Of a DNA stretch of 64,000 nucleotides, positions 24,025-34,621 are shown one piece after another; within the stretch, counting starts at the first letter, position 1, and each line of letters begins with the position of its first letter. A program made the translations under genes and the position numbers. Under the pieces are notes generated by a model. The model was not told the origin of the DNA, ran no database searches, and was given only the letters and a program-made list of their open reading frames with translations. The stretch is from Diospyros lotus. Taxonomy: Eukaryota > Streptophyta > Magnoliopsida > Ericales > Ebenaceae. The stretch lies in NCBI RefSeq assembly GCF_014633365.1, contig NC_068340.1, forward strand, positions 37,286,328 through 37,350,327. The letters are read 5' to 3'.

Positions 24025-24320
24025 TGTTAGCGGATATGGCAGCCTAGTTATGGTAAGGATACGACACCCTAGTTATGGGAAGTCTTGAAGAAGAGATCAT
24101 GCCTATTTGGAAGTTTCTATAACTAGAATAGGATACTTCCAAATTTGGTCTTAGGAAAGTTTCCTAATGTTTGTGTATATTGTTTTCCTTTGTAAATATG
24201 TAGCTTTCCTTTCTTTGCATCTTCTTTGTTTCCTTTCTTCAGTTCTTGTATTCATTCTCCCTCCATAAAAGAGGACCATGTACATCCTTCGATAATGAAG
24301 CAAAGAAATATTTTTCTACA
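24025..24320 (+). repeat. 3' LTR of copia A
   Basis: This 296-bp copy of the 5' LTR has an additional 8-bp CAGTTCTT. It is followed by the target duplication AATAG at 24321-24325. Confidence 0.93.
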
Positions 24321-24482
24321 AATAGGTAGAGGATTTTGAAGGGTAATCTAGGTTATTGTAAGGGCAGATAATCCTCGGGGCTTGATAATGGTGGCGGATG
24401 GTTCACAAGTGCTAGTGTGGAGAATGGTAGCAGACATTGAAAAAAACAAAGGTGAGGCGAATGACGTTTGAGATAGGAGCAT

Positions 24483-24959
24483 TGTTGGCGGTTGTGTGGG
24501 AGGTTTGTGTTGAAAGTCAAAAGGCAAAAGCAGCAGCCTGCTTCTTTTGCTGCCTTGTCAAACCAGCAGGCTGCTGCTTTTGACAATGCATACAGCAAAA
24601 TTGAAAATCAAAAGCAGTCATCTGAAGAAGAAAATTGTGGCAAGCATGGGCACCCCCTTGTTGGCAACGCGTTTTAAACGTAAGAGAGGCCTATAAATTG
24701 GTCTCCCTAACTCAATTGTTTCCAATCTCAGTATCCCATTCTCTGAGAAGAAAAATTCTTTTAAGTGTAATTAGGTTGTGATTTTGTGAGTAGAGTGTGT
24801 GTGTAAAAACACAATATATATTTTTTCACATAATGAAAATATTACAGTAGCTTTGTATAAGAGAGTTTCTCGAACCACGTAAAATTCTCGTGTAAATTTT
24901 TTATCATTCCATTCTTATTTTTATTTGTGTGACTCCTTCTTTCACCCCCATTCCCAACA
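24483..24959 (+). repeat. Possible copia-type solo LTR
   Basis: The segment begins TGTTGG and ends CCAACA (perfect inverted tips). It has a TATA-like CTATAAATTG at 24691 and a T-rich 3' part typical of copia U5. It has no coding content. The 5-bp flanks (AGCAT and CTCTG) do not match, so the call is tentative. An 18-bp inverted repeat lies inside at 24525-24582. Confidence 0.45.
24525..24582. repeat. Perfect 18-bp hairpin
   Basis: CAAAAGCAGCAGCCTGCT at 24525-24542 is perfectly inverted at 24565-24582, with a 22-base loop. It lies upstream of the TATA-like site of the possible solo LTR. Confidence 0.85.
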
Positions 24960-26438
24960 CTCTGCCATCGGAGTGTAGCAACGAGAAGACACTAGTTGAC
25001 GAAGATGTTTAGGCAACCATGGCAATGGTGGGAGAGAGGTTAAGGAAACGATGTTGGCCCAAAGATGTTGATAAAGAGATCTATTCTTGTTGCCACAATA
25101 TTATTTATTTATTTATTTTTTAGGGGGGGAAGGGGGGGTGATGACTCGACCAATAGGAATGGGGACTATTGATTCGACTAGCACGCGTCAAGCGATGGAA
25201 CATCCACCAATGAAACCCTAGATTTAGAGAGGGCAGCTCTCTCCTCTCTATCCAAGTATTTTGTCTGGAATATTTAAAGTTCATTTTTCAACATTTTTTA
25301 GGGCTTTTTATTGGGTTTTAAGCAATAATCCTTCTACCAATAATGTATTTTGGTTTTTATAGAAAAAGGAAACAGAGGAAAACAAAACTGTCAGATGATA
25401 TATGCAGACAACAAAAGAAAGATGTTCTAAGGAGCAGCCCCTAACAAAAAACAAAAGCCTATCCATACTCAATTTTACCCAACAAAACACAATTAGAGAG
25501 AAAAAAAAATAATAATAATCCACACTACTATAGGAAACAGATCTTAGAGTAAATAGAGAACATTTACAACACATGAGAAGCTATATTACATACGTCTGAT
25601 ATTTGTGTTATAGTCAATTAATAAACACGTTTAAGTACTAGAGTTAACATGAGACTGCATAAAGTATCAAAATTAAAGAATGAAAATTTGAATGTTTCCA
25701 AGCTTGTGCCCTTAGACACGAGAATTAGATAAATAGTACAGTTACACTGGTTTCCAAGCATTGGATTGCAGTGGCCCTCATTTGGGTGTCTTGAATGTAG
25801 TGGGGTAGTTAGATTTATTTAATAAAATAAAATTTCACTTTTATAAAAAAAAATTACATAATCAACTAATGTGAAAAATGAGTGTAACAAAAATCAATAT
25901 GTTGCAATGTATGTACAAGCATGCAAAAAAAGAAAATTGAAAATAAAATTATTCATTATAAAGTCAAAATAACACCTCTTGAAAATAAAACAAGTAATGA
26001 CTAAAATAAATTATTTTTTCTTTCTGTTGGGAAAAGAAACAACTAATATGATTTAATTATATGATAAAAACGTCATTAAGGACTCTAGTGAGAGAAGAGT
26101 TGGAGTATAACAAATATTTAGCAAAAGCAATTGACAAAACTCAAGAAAAATTTGGTGAGAGACTTTTAAATGCAATATGAACTACATGGGCCTTATAACA
26201 AATAAAGTTATAAATAAAAATAATTAGTCAGATAAATTTATGCAATCAAGTCAATGTAATAGAATTATAACTGGACATTATTTATTAAATATTGGGCTAA
26301 TAATGTTTTCGTTTCTACTTACTCGCGGAAGATTGGGCTAAATTTTGTGTTGGATTTGGATGCATATTTTAGAAAAAATGTGCCAACGGAAACCCAAAAT
26401 GAATGCTATAAATGCAATTTTTAAAAAATATATATATT
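24960..26438. other. Intergenic, no gene seen
   Basis: AT-rich, with a short G-rich patch near 25120-25140 and poly-A tracts. No coding homology was recognised on either strand. Confidence 0.5.
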
Positions 26439-26443
26439 CTTGT

Positions 26444-26858
26444 TGATAGAATTTTAGATAGAAAACAAACTACAATCAAACCATCAAACAAACAAATGAA
26501 CACATAATTTTAATATAGAAAACCCAAATCGAGAAAAACTATGGGCAAAAAGATCAAAATATCTCTAAGATGATGTTGCTACTACAATAATGATATAGTT
26601 GCAATAATTCTAGACTATTAGATACCTATTTACAGATATACAGCTCATCTATAGATGTATACAAAAAAATAATTTAAACAAATCCATATTCTAATTATAA
26701 GATGAGCCACGAAAAAAATAATTCTTGATGAGTCTTGAAGAAGATAAATATTCAATTATAGATGTATCCAAATCACAGTAAAATTTGATACCCTAATCAT
26801 AGTCAAATTTGAAATCTCAATCACAATCAAATTTGAATTTTGGGTCATAATTATAACA
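26444..26858 (-). repeat. 3' LTR of element I
   Basis: This 415-bp repeat is shared with 52568-54723 (which is interrupted). It contains several copies of a (T/A)CAAATTTGA-type word near its right end. Confidence 0.8.
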
Positions 26859-26974
26859 AACTCCACTTTGACACAAAATTTAAATATGGAATTATTCATA
26901 ACTTTTTCTTCCAACAAAATCACAAAACATCAATATCCCTAATAAATATCAACCAAATCCACACAACCATTAAA

Positions 26975-28000
26975 ATCGCAAGTCAACTCGTACGAGTTTA
27001 TGAGTCATGAGGCATAAAACAAGTCAACTCGCTCGTAGAATCATGTTTTTATAGAATCGAACCCGATTCACAAGTTTACCGGTTCAGGTTTACGAGTTCA
27101 CTAAGTTTAGTCTTGTCCACAATTTCGAAGTTAGAGACAAATATTTTCATCTCTAACCAACATATATATATACACAATCGATGTCAAATCTCCCATTTTG
27201 GTTCTTCTACAAACCCTAAATAGTGTTGTGTTTGTGTGCGTGCTGCATCCACTTGATGTGTCTTTTTGCAAACTCTAATTGCTGTCGATCTTATTTTAGC
27301 GTTTCTTCATTTGCTCACCTTGAAAATTCAAAGAATCAAACCCAAACCCAGGTATGTGAATGAGAGTGACTATGTTTTGCTAAGTCCGATAATCAATTGT
27401 TGTGTGTGCGATGTGCTAAGCTCTGTGTTGCATCCAATTGATGTCCTAAGTGAGTGAGTGAGTGTGTTGCACGACTGTGCTTGTGTGTGTACATTATCAT
27501 TTGTGATATTATTATCTACACATACAAGTAGGTGCAAATTCACATTCAGATCATGGGTAGGTTTGATTTTATATTAAGATTGATGATTAGTAAAAAATAA
27601 ATATACCTTTTTGGTATTGGTAACTTAATTAGTGTAATGACATAATATAGAAGTTTAACAATATTTGTTGTTTTTATGACTTAGTATTTTTATTTATTTT
27701 AACAATGTTTGTTGATGATGATGGTAATGTTTGTTTGAAATTTTGATTATGGATGGATGAATGATGAATTGATGATAAATGATAAATTTAATATTTAGAA
27801 ATTTCATATTATTTAGTATTTTTTAAATTGATAGATAAAGTAATTTTGAAATAGGTACATATATTTTATTTATAATAAGGAATATATCATTATAAACATA
27901 TATTTATATAAATTAAAAGGTATTTTTAATTACGATTTTACGATTCGATTTTATAGACCCTCTTACGATCCCATTTAAAATCTCGATTTTAACAACCTTA
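26975..28000. mobile_element. Candidate DNA element with short inverted ends
   Basis: The left end near 26974 reads ATTAAAATCGC and the right end near 28000 reads CTCGATTTTAA, inverted repeats of about 9 bp. CAACC occurs just outside both ends. The interior is AT-rich with TGTGTGTG and no coding domain. Family and exact ends are not established. Confidence 0.35.
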
Positions 28001-28759
28001 CACACAACACTGACTACAGTCAATGTTTTCAACCACACTCAAAAGTATAGATAACAAGATTTGCCTCAGCATACCTTTATTGACCTTACTGACTCCACCT
28101 TCACCAATGTACTTTTACCCATTTGAATTAAGAGTACTCACATCATCTAAATCCATTTATGCCAACTTACTCACATCTTCAGCTGAAAATCTAATATTTC
28201 AGTCCAACAAAGAAATATCCAGTGTTCTAAAACTCGGGCTGGGCAGCCGCCAGCCGCGGCGCTTTTGGGGGAGGCGGCCCATTTAGGCGGCCCCCCGACT
28301 AGGCGGTTCCAGGTGCGCCTAGGCGGCCGCCTAGCCGCCAGTCGCAGCCCTAGGCGGCCACCGCCTAGGCCTCCGCCCCCCACACTTTTCTTCAGCTTTA
28401 GGTTTACATTTCATTTCGTTTTCAGATTTCCCCCCTCCTCTCTCTCTCGCCTCTCGTTGTCTCATCTTGGTGCGTCGCCGGTTGCTCCCCTCCTCGCAGT
28501 CGCCGGACCCGCCGCCGCTGCTTGCTGGAACGACAACCTGTCTGGCCGCCTCTCTCACCGCACTACCTCTCTCACCGAGCAACCTCTCTGGTCGCCTCTC
28601 TCACCGGCCACCGCACCGCCTCTCCTCTGTGTTCTTCCACCGCCGAGCCCCTTTCTCTCTTAGTCCGCCGCCTTCAAGCATCACTAACAGTATGTACTAT
28701 GTATTTAAAACTATTTATTAACCATCATCTATGATTTTCAGATTTATTAACCATGTCTT

Positions 28760-29372
28760 TCACTAGCAATGTTTAGATTTTGTCTTCCACATGATTTTGA
28801 TTTTCAGATTTGTGTTAGCCTCTCTCTCTTTTTTTCTTTTCCTTGATAAGTCACCTGATGATCCTTTCATTGATTCTTATTGAACCTCCTTAACACAAAC
28901 TAGACTTCATTACCCAAACTTACATTGCATTACCTTTACCAGTAAATTCAGTGCACAAAGATAAAATTAATGCTGTTTGCTGATTATTTTACCAGGGATG
29001 GAGAGGTTTGAAAGTTCTTAGTCCATGGGAAAGATCATCCTGATTATGATTCTACTTGGAATCTGTTAGGCTGTTAGCATTAGCAATGTTAAGTTCATGT
29101 GTTAGGCTGTTAGCTTTGATTTTCATATTTGTGTTAGGCTGTTAGCGATTTTCAGATTTGATTTTTAGATTTTATCTTCCACATGATTTTGATTTTCAGT
29201 TTCAGATTTGTGTTAGGCTATTAGCAATGTTAAGTTCCTGTGTTAGGTTGTTAGCTTTGATTTTCAGATTTGTGTTAGGCTGTTAGCAATGATTTTCAGA
29301 TTTTGTCTTCCACATGATTTTCAGATTTGATTTTGACTTCCACATGATTTTTAGATTTGATTTTGTTCAGTT
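28760..29372 (+). repeat. Imperfect tandem repeats 5' of the hAT transposase
   Basis: Words such as TTTGTGTTAGGCTGTTAGC and CTTCCACATGATTTTCAG recur many times in different orders from about 28770 to the start codon region at 29376. They form the likely 5' UTR or promoter-distal leader of the transposase. Confidence 0.75.
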
Positions 29373-29375
29373 TAA

Positions 29376-31880
29376 GTGATGTCTGGAACGGGGAGTACGG
29401 AAGCATCGTCCACTACCGTCTCAATTCTTAAAAGGAAGTCAAATGATGTGGGGTGGGAGTATGGGATGCTAATTGATCCCAAGAATATGGACAAAGTCAA
29501 ATGCAAGTTATGCAGTAAGGTGATGTCTGGCGGTGTTTACCGAGTTAAAGAACACATTGGCCACATTTCTGGAAATGTGTCTGCATGTCCAAAAGCTTCT
29601 CCAGATGATAGAGCCAAATGCAAGAATGCAATTGAGGAGGCAAGGAATAAAAAGAAGAATAAGAAAAAGGAAGAAGATCTGATGAGATCAACTGTCAATA
29701 TTTCTGAAAAGGGGGAAGGGAATGGCGATGATGAATTGCAAGAATTAGGGAGTAATAACCCACCCCGCACACTTGGCCCTATGGATAAATTTGCAAGCTC
29801 CATCAGCCCTGAAGCTGGTTCAAGTGTAAAAATGACACAAAGACAACAAAATATCAATGAAGCACTCTTTAAAGAGAAGACACAGACAGTCCGTGAATAT
29901 TGTGCTAGGTGGGTCTATGAGCACGGTATTCCTTTCAATGCCATTGATAATGACAGTTTCAAGTTGTTTGTTGAGGCAGTTGGTCAATTTGGGCCAGGCT
30001 TCAATCCTCCTAGTCAATACCAGTTGAGGGAAACGTTGCTAAAGGGGGAAGTTGACAGGATGAAAGGTTTGTTAAAGAAGCATGAAGAAGAGTGGGCAAA
30101 AAATGGGTGCTCCATTATGACAGATGCTTGGAGTGATAGAAAAAGAAGGAGCATCATGAACTTATGTGTTAATTCTAATGCAGGTACTGCTTTCTTTCTT
30201 CTAAAGAATCTTCAGAGGAGGCACATACAAGTGAACTCATTTTTGAGTATGTGGACAAGTGCATTGAGCAAGTTAGGCCACAAAATGTTGTCCAAGTGGT
30301 AACTGACAATGCTGCCAATAATATGGGAGCGGCAAAGTTATTGAAGGTGAAGAGACCCAATATCTTTTGGACATCATGTGCTACTCACACCATCAATTTA
30401 ATGCTTGAAAGCATTGGAAAACTGCCAAGGTACAAAAAAGTCATTGATCAAGCCAAGAGTTTGACAATCTTTATTTATACACATCATAAGACCTTATCCT
30501 TAATGATGTCATTTACAAAGAAGAGGGATATAGTGAGACCGGGTGTCACTAGATTTGCTTTTTCTTTCCTTACTCTACAAAGTTTAATGGAGAAAAAGAG
30601 CCAATTGAGGGCAATGTTTACTAGCTCTGAGTGGGAGGAGTGCAAGTGGTCAAAGACTGTTAAAGGGAAAGCAGCCTATGCAACTGTGTTAAGCATTGCT
30701 TTTTGGAATGGTGTGACTATATGTCTTAAGGTTTTTGCACCTTTGGTAAAGGTGTTTCGAATTGTTGATGCAGATAAGAAGCCTTCTATGGGCTTTTTAT
30801 ATTGAGAGATTAATCAGGCAAAAAAGGATATTAAGGAGGCCCTAAACAATCTTGAAAAGAACTATTTGCCTATTATGGAAATTATTGATGCAAGAGTGAA
30901 AGATAAGCTAGATAGTCCATTGCATTTTGCGGCTTACCTTTTGAATCCATATTATTTGTTCAAAGATATGGATATGCAATTTGATAATGAACTGATGGAT
31001 GGGTTTTTTAATGCTGTGGAGATGTTTTTTTATGGTCATGATCGCATGCAAGGGCATATTTTAAATGTTGAGTTGCCAAAATATACTTGCAAAGAAGGAG
31101 TTTTTGGAAAGTCATGGGCAATTCAAGGGTGTGCAACAAATGATGATAATTATAACCCAGGTGTAAAATTCCTTCCTTTAATCCTTAGGACTTTTTTTTT
31201 TTTAGTTTCTATCGTATATTAGTTTAGTGTATAAATTTCAAATTTGTTTTAACCTATGTAGTTAAATGGTGGATGACTTATGGAAATCAAACACCAAACT
31301 TGCAACGAATGGCGAGAAGGATCCTCTCGTTAACTAGTAGTTCATCCAGTTGTGAAAGAAATTGGAGTACTTTTGAAGGGGTTAGTGCATATTTTAAAGT
31401 GTTTTCAATATTTTAATCAATTAATTATCTATCATTTATATTGAATTATTGATATTGCTTTCATTTTCTTCATGTAGATACATACGAAGAAAAGAAATAG
31501 ACTAGATGTTAATCGATTGAACAATCTAGTCTTTGTCCAATTTAATGCAAAACTGATGAACAAGCAAAAAAGGGAGAAGAAGAGGAATGTTGATGTGCTA
31601 CTTGCTAGTGATGCTAGTAATGCACAAGGATGGATCGTTGATGGAGAAGATGATGAAGAAATTGAGCCTGGTATGGGGCTCACTTGGGAAATGGTTGGTG
31701 AAGCTTCTGGAGCAGAGACGACATGCTTCAACCTCGAAGAAGTTCTAGGATGAGAGAACTTCATGAAGATGATTTTCAATCAGAAGAAGAAGATGAACAA
31801 GAGCATCATGAATTTGATTTTGAGTCTGATGAAGATCGTGTGCTAGAAGAATATGGAGAGGAAGAAGAAGAAATCCACTA
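29376..31880 (+). pseudogene. hAT transposase (BED finger, DUF659, hAT dimerisation)
   Basis: The start ATG is at 29376 or three bases later. Domains in order: BED zinc finger (CKLCSKVMSGGVYRVKEHIG, then a C-terminal Cys) at about codons 40-75; a Lys-rich basic stretch; DUF659 (SIMTDAWSDRKRRSIMNLCV, then VVTDNAANNMGAAKLL and the FWTSCATHTINL block). The C-terminal hAT dimerisation domain (TPNLQRMARRILSL, SSSCERNWSTFEG) lies across two probable introns (about 31161-31260 and 31381-31477, GT-AG). An acidic tail follows. Lesions: a 1-base frameshift in a CTTT run at about 30190-30203, one in-frame TGA at 30803-30805, and another frameshift near 31715-31735. Otherwise the frame is open, so loss of function looks fairly recent. 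Confidence 0.88.
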
Positions 31881-32227
31881 AGATAACTAGATATTACTTA
31901 GATTCTTCATATATGTTTTAATGTTTATGTTGTATTATTGTTGTTTTTGTCATCTTGACCTCAGTACTAATCTACAACAGTTTGTTTTTAAAGTTTTTTA
32001 ATGTTTAAATTCATTATTTCACTTATTATTCCAACTTTGGTTTACTTGATATCAAATTGCATCAAAAAATTTAAAAAAAAAAAACTATTTTCCAAGTCGC
32101 CGCCTAGGCCCCGCCTAGGCGCTAGGCCCCAGTCGGGCGCCCGACTAGCGCCTAGCGCCTTTTAGAACACTGGAAATATCATATTTCAAAGTTGTCATTG
32201 CCAATATCAAATAATCCCAAATAGTAT

Positions 32228-32343
32228 TGTTAAATAAGATAAGTAATGGGTATTAGTGTAATTAACTTAAAATACTTATATATATATATATATTCTTTTG
32301 TATTATACACTTTTGGTAGAATGCATACATTATTTTATTCACA
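32228..32343 (+). repeat. 5' LTR of copia E
   Basis: 116 bp; matches 51801-51912 with few differences by eye. The primer-binding site TGGTATTGAGCC starts at 32344. Confidence 0.92.
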
Positions 32344-32779
32344 TGGTATTGAGCCAAGTTACAAACCCTAACCCTAGATCTAGCTGTCGCCACTAGTCAA
32401 TCAGTCGACAGTCGTTGTCGGCCTTGCCCTCATCGCCGATCGCCATTGACGCCGTTGTCGTTGGCCACAATCACGGCTCTTGTTTCATGTTGCAATCACC
32501 ATCGCGACTTTGGTTCTTGTGCGGCCATCACCGACTGCCCCCAGCCAACACTATTCACTATTCACGTGACCAACGACACTCGCATCCCTTCGCCTGTCAC
32601 CTACGTCGTGCACCTTTGCTTCTCGTTTGGGTCAACCATTGACGACCCACCTTGCTCTGACTTCGCCTCCGTCTCCTTTGCCAGTCACCAGTGACCATCG
32701 CCTCTCATTTCCTCGCCATCCGTTGCTACCAACCACTATCGATTACTTCTGGTATTTGTCTTCAAGTTTTTGCCATTAA
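32344..32779 (+). other. Untranslated leader of copia E
   Basis: Sequence between the primer-binding site and the insertion point of copia B. It is C-rich and noncoding; short open frames are chance. The leader resumes at about 45855 and runs to the gag start at 45965. Confidence 0.7.
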
Positions 32780-32962
32780 TGTTAGAGGAAATCCCATGAT
32801 TGTTGGATATTTTCCCTAATTATAGCATAGAATATTGTCCATTAATTATTTCCTAGAATAGCTTCTTGTATCACATATATATACACACACATATATATTA
32901 GTCTATGTATATTGTAAAATTGACTCGAAAACATCAAATATTCATTGGTTCTAAATTTATCA
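32780..32962 (+). repeat. 5' LTR of copia B
   Basis: 183 bp, starting TGTTAG and ending TTATCA, with a (CA/TA)n stretch in the middle. It is followed by a primer-binding-like TGGTATTAGAGAC. Confidence 0.88.
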
Positions 32963-33039
32963 TGGTATTAGAGACAGGGAATTCCTAACTTATGAAATTT
33001 TCAAAGCTTCTCATCCTTTTTAACAACCTACCATGGGCC

Positions 33040-34621
33040 AAGTTTTCATGCTACATGTGCGGTAACAGCCACATTAGTTCCTGTGAGCAACACGGGTACC
33101 ACTCCACACAGGCCTGCTGTTGTTCCCTCAATCAGTCCCGATTTGCAGGTTATTTGTCCAGAACTATCCACTGAACAATATCAGCAATTAACCATTGCCA
33201 TGGATAATATGGCATACTTGCCTAAGGGTAATACTGATGTTTATGCAAATGCAACAGGTCTGTAAAATCCTCCCTCTATTAATTCCATTTCATCGAATTA
33301 TTGGATTTTAGATAGTGGGGCCACAGATCTTATTGCTTTTGAGTCTTCATTATTCGTTCAAACACATCTTCCTAGCACACCTTTTGTTAATTTACCCACT
33401 GGTTCTACTATACCTATTGAATCTACTGGCACAATATTTTTTAACAAAGATATTGTTCTAAAGATATTCTTCATATGCCTCCTTTTCGATTAAATCTTTT
33501 ATTTGCCAGTAAACTCACCAAGTCCTTGAATTGTTGTGTTATTATATTCCTGGATTTTTGTGCTTTGCGGGACTTGGCTACGGGAAAGATGATTGGCTAG
33601 GGTAAGCAAAGTGGAGGTCTCTAGTTCATGTCACCAGTTCACAAGCCACCTACCACTTGTCATAACAACACCGCCGATACCACCTGGCACCACCATCTTG
33701 GCCATCCATTTCCTACGTGTCTCTGTGTAGCATCTAAGTCTATTCCTTCTTTAGTGGATCTATTGAGAACAATTGTGACATTTTTCCATTAGCAAAACAA
33801 ACTCATTTTCCCTTTCCTTCTAGTAATATTTCCTCTAATTTACCTTTCTAATTGATTCATTGTGATATTTTGGGTCCATATCAACATCCAACACATTCAG
33901 GTGCACGTTATTTTCTAACCATTGTTGATGATTTTACTCATTGTATGTGGTTATTTCTTATGACACAAATCTGAGGCCCTTACATTACTTATGTTTTTCT
34001 TTACTTTTATTCAGGCTCAATTTAACTCACAAATTAAAATAATTCAGAGTGATAATGGTAGTGAATTTATTTCTTTTAAGTTCATTTTTTCTCACAAAGG
34101 GGGTTGAATTTCAATGTTCTTGCATTTCCACTCCACAAGAAAATGGAGTAGTGGAACGTAAGCATCGTCATATTTTACAAGTTACTCGTGCTTTACTATT
34201 TCAATCTAATTTACCTATTAGCTTTTGGGCAGAGTGTATTAACTATTGTCTATTTAATTAACTGCTTGCCCACACCCCTCCTATCTAACATCACACCCTT
34301 TGAATGTTTGTATCATCACCCACCATCATAGAACCATCTTCGTGTTTTTGGATGTCTGTGTTATGCGACTATAGTTCAACCTAAATCCAAATTTGAGGCA
34401 CGTGCTAACCATTGCATTTTTTATGGCTATCCTACTGGGCAAAAAGGTTACAAACTATTTGACTTAGAAACCAATAAACTTTTTCTTAGTCAAGATGTTA
34501 CATTTCATGAAAATACTTTTCCTTTTAAACAAAACATTCCTCATACTCCTCCATCCTTACCTCAAATAAGACCACCCCATCACTATCCCTTCGAATCCTC
34601 GCAACCCATCACTAAACCTTT
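33040..34621 (+). pseudogene. Copia B gag remnant, protease and integrase
   Basis: Only the last part of gag is present (ELSTEQYQQLTIAMDNM at about 33163-33213). The protease motif WILDSGATD is at about 33302-33328. The HHCC-type block (WHHHLGHPF) is near 33690-33715. In the integrase, HCDILGPY, VDDFTH and QSDNGSEF (second Asp) are seen, and TPQENGVVERKHRHI (catalytic Glu) lies in the open frame 34049-34261. The block [20 protein letters not shown] follows in another frame. Many stops and at least two frameshifts. Text stops at an insertion at 34622. Confidence 0.85.

Larger units (their letters stand above)
17300..24320 (+). mobile_element. Ty1/copia retrotransposon A, complete with both LTRs, decayed
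   Basis: Two LTRs (17300-17587 and 24025-24320) begin TGTTAG and end TACA. The element is flanked by a perfect 5-bp target duplication AATAG (17295-17299 and 24321-24325). Domain order gag, protease, integrase, RT and RNase H is the copia order. By eye the LTRs differ at about 20 positions plus an 8-bp indel, so the copy is not recent. A solo LTR (18936-20650) interrupts the protease. Stops and frameshifts are present throughout, so it cannot move on its own. Confidence 0.93.
28220..32172 (+). mobile_element. hAT transposon with nearly whole transposase gene
   Basis: Terminal inverted repeats are CAGTGTTCTAAAA (28220-28232) and TTTTAGAACACTG (32160-32172), perfect over 13 bp. The 8-bp target duplication GAAATATC (28212-28219 and 32173-32180) is perfect, as expected for hAT. 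Both subterminal regions are very rich in GCCTAGGCG-type words, probable transposase-binding repeats. The interior codes for a BED-DUF659-hAT transposase with a few lesions. It is inserted in element I. Confidence 0.95.

Noticed and set aside
24353..24677. Open frames over the hairpin region
   Set aside because: Chance frames across a possible solo LTR.
28171..28734. GC-rich open frames at the left end of the hAT element
   Set aside because: They translate the subterminal GCCTAGGC repeats and leader; the transposase starts at 29376.
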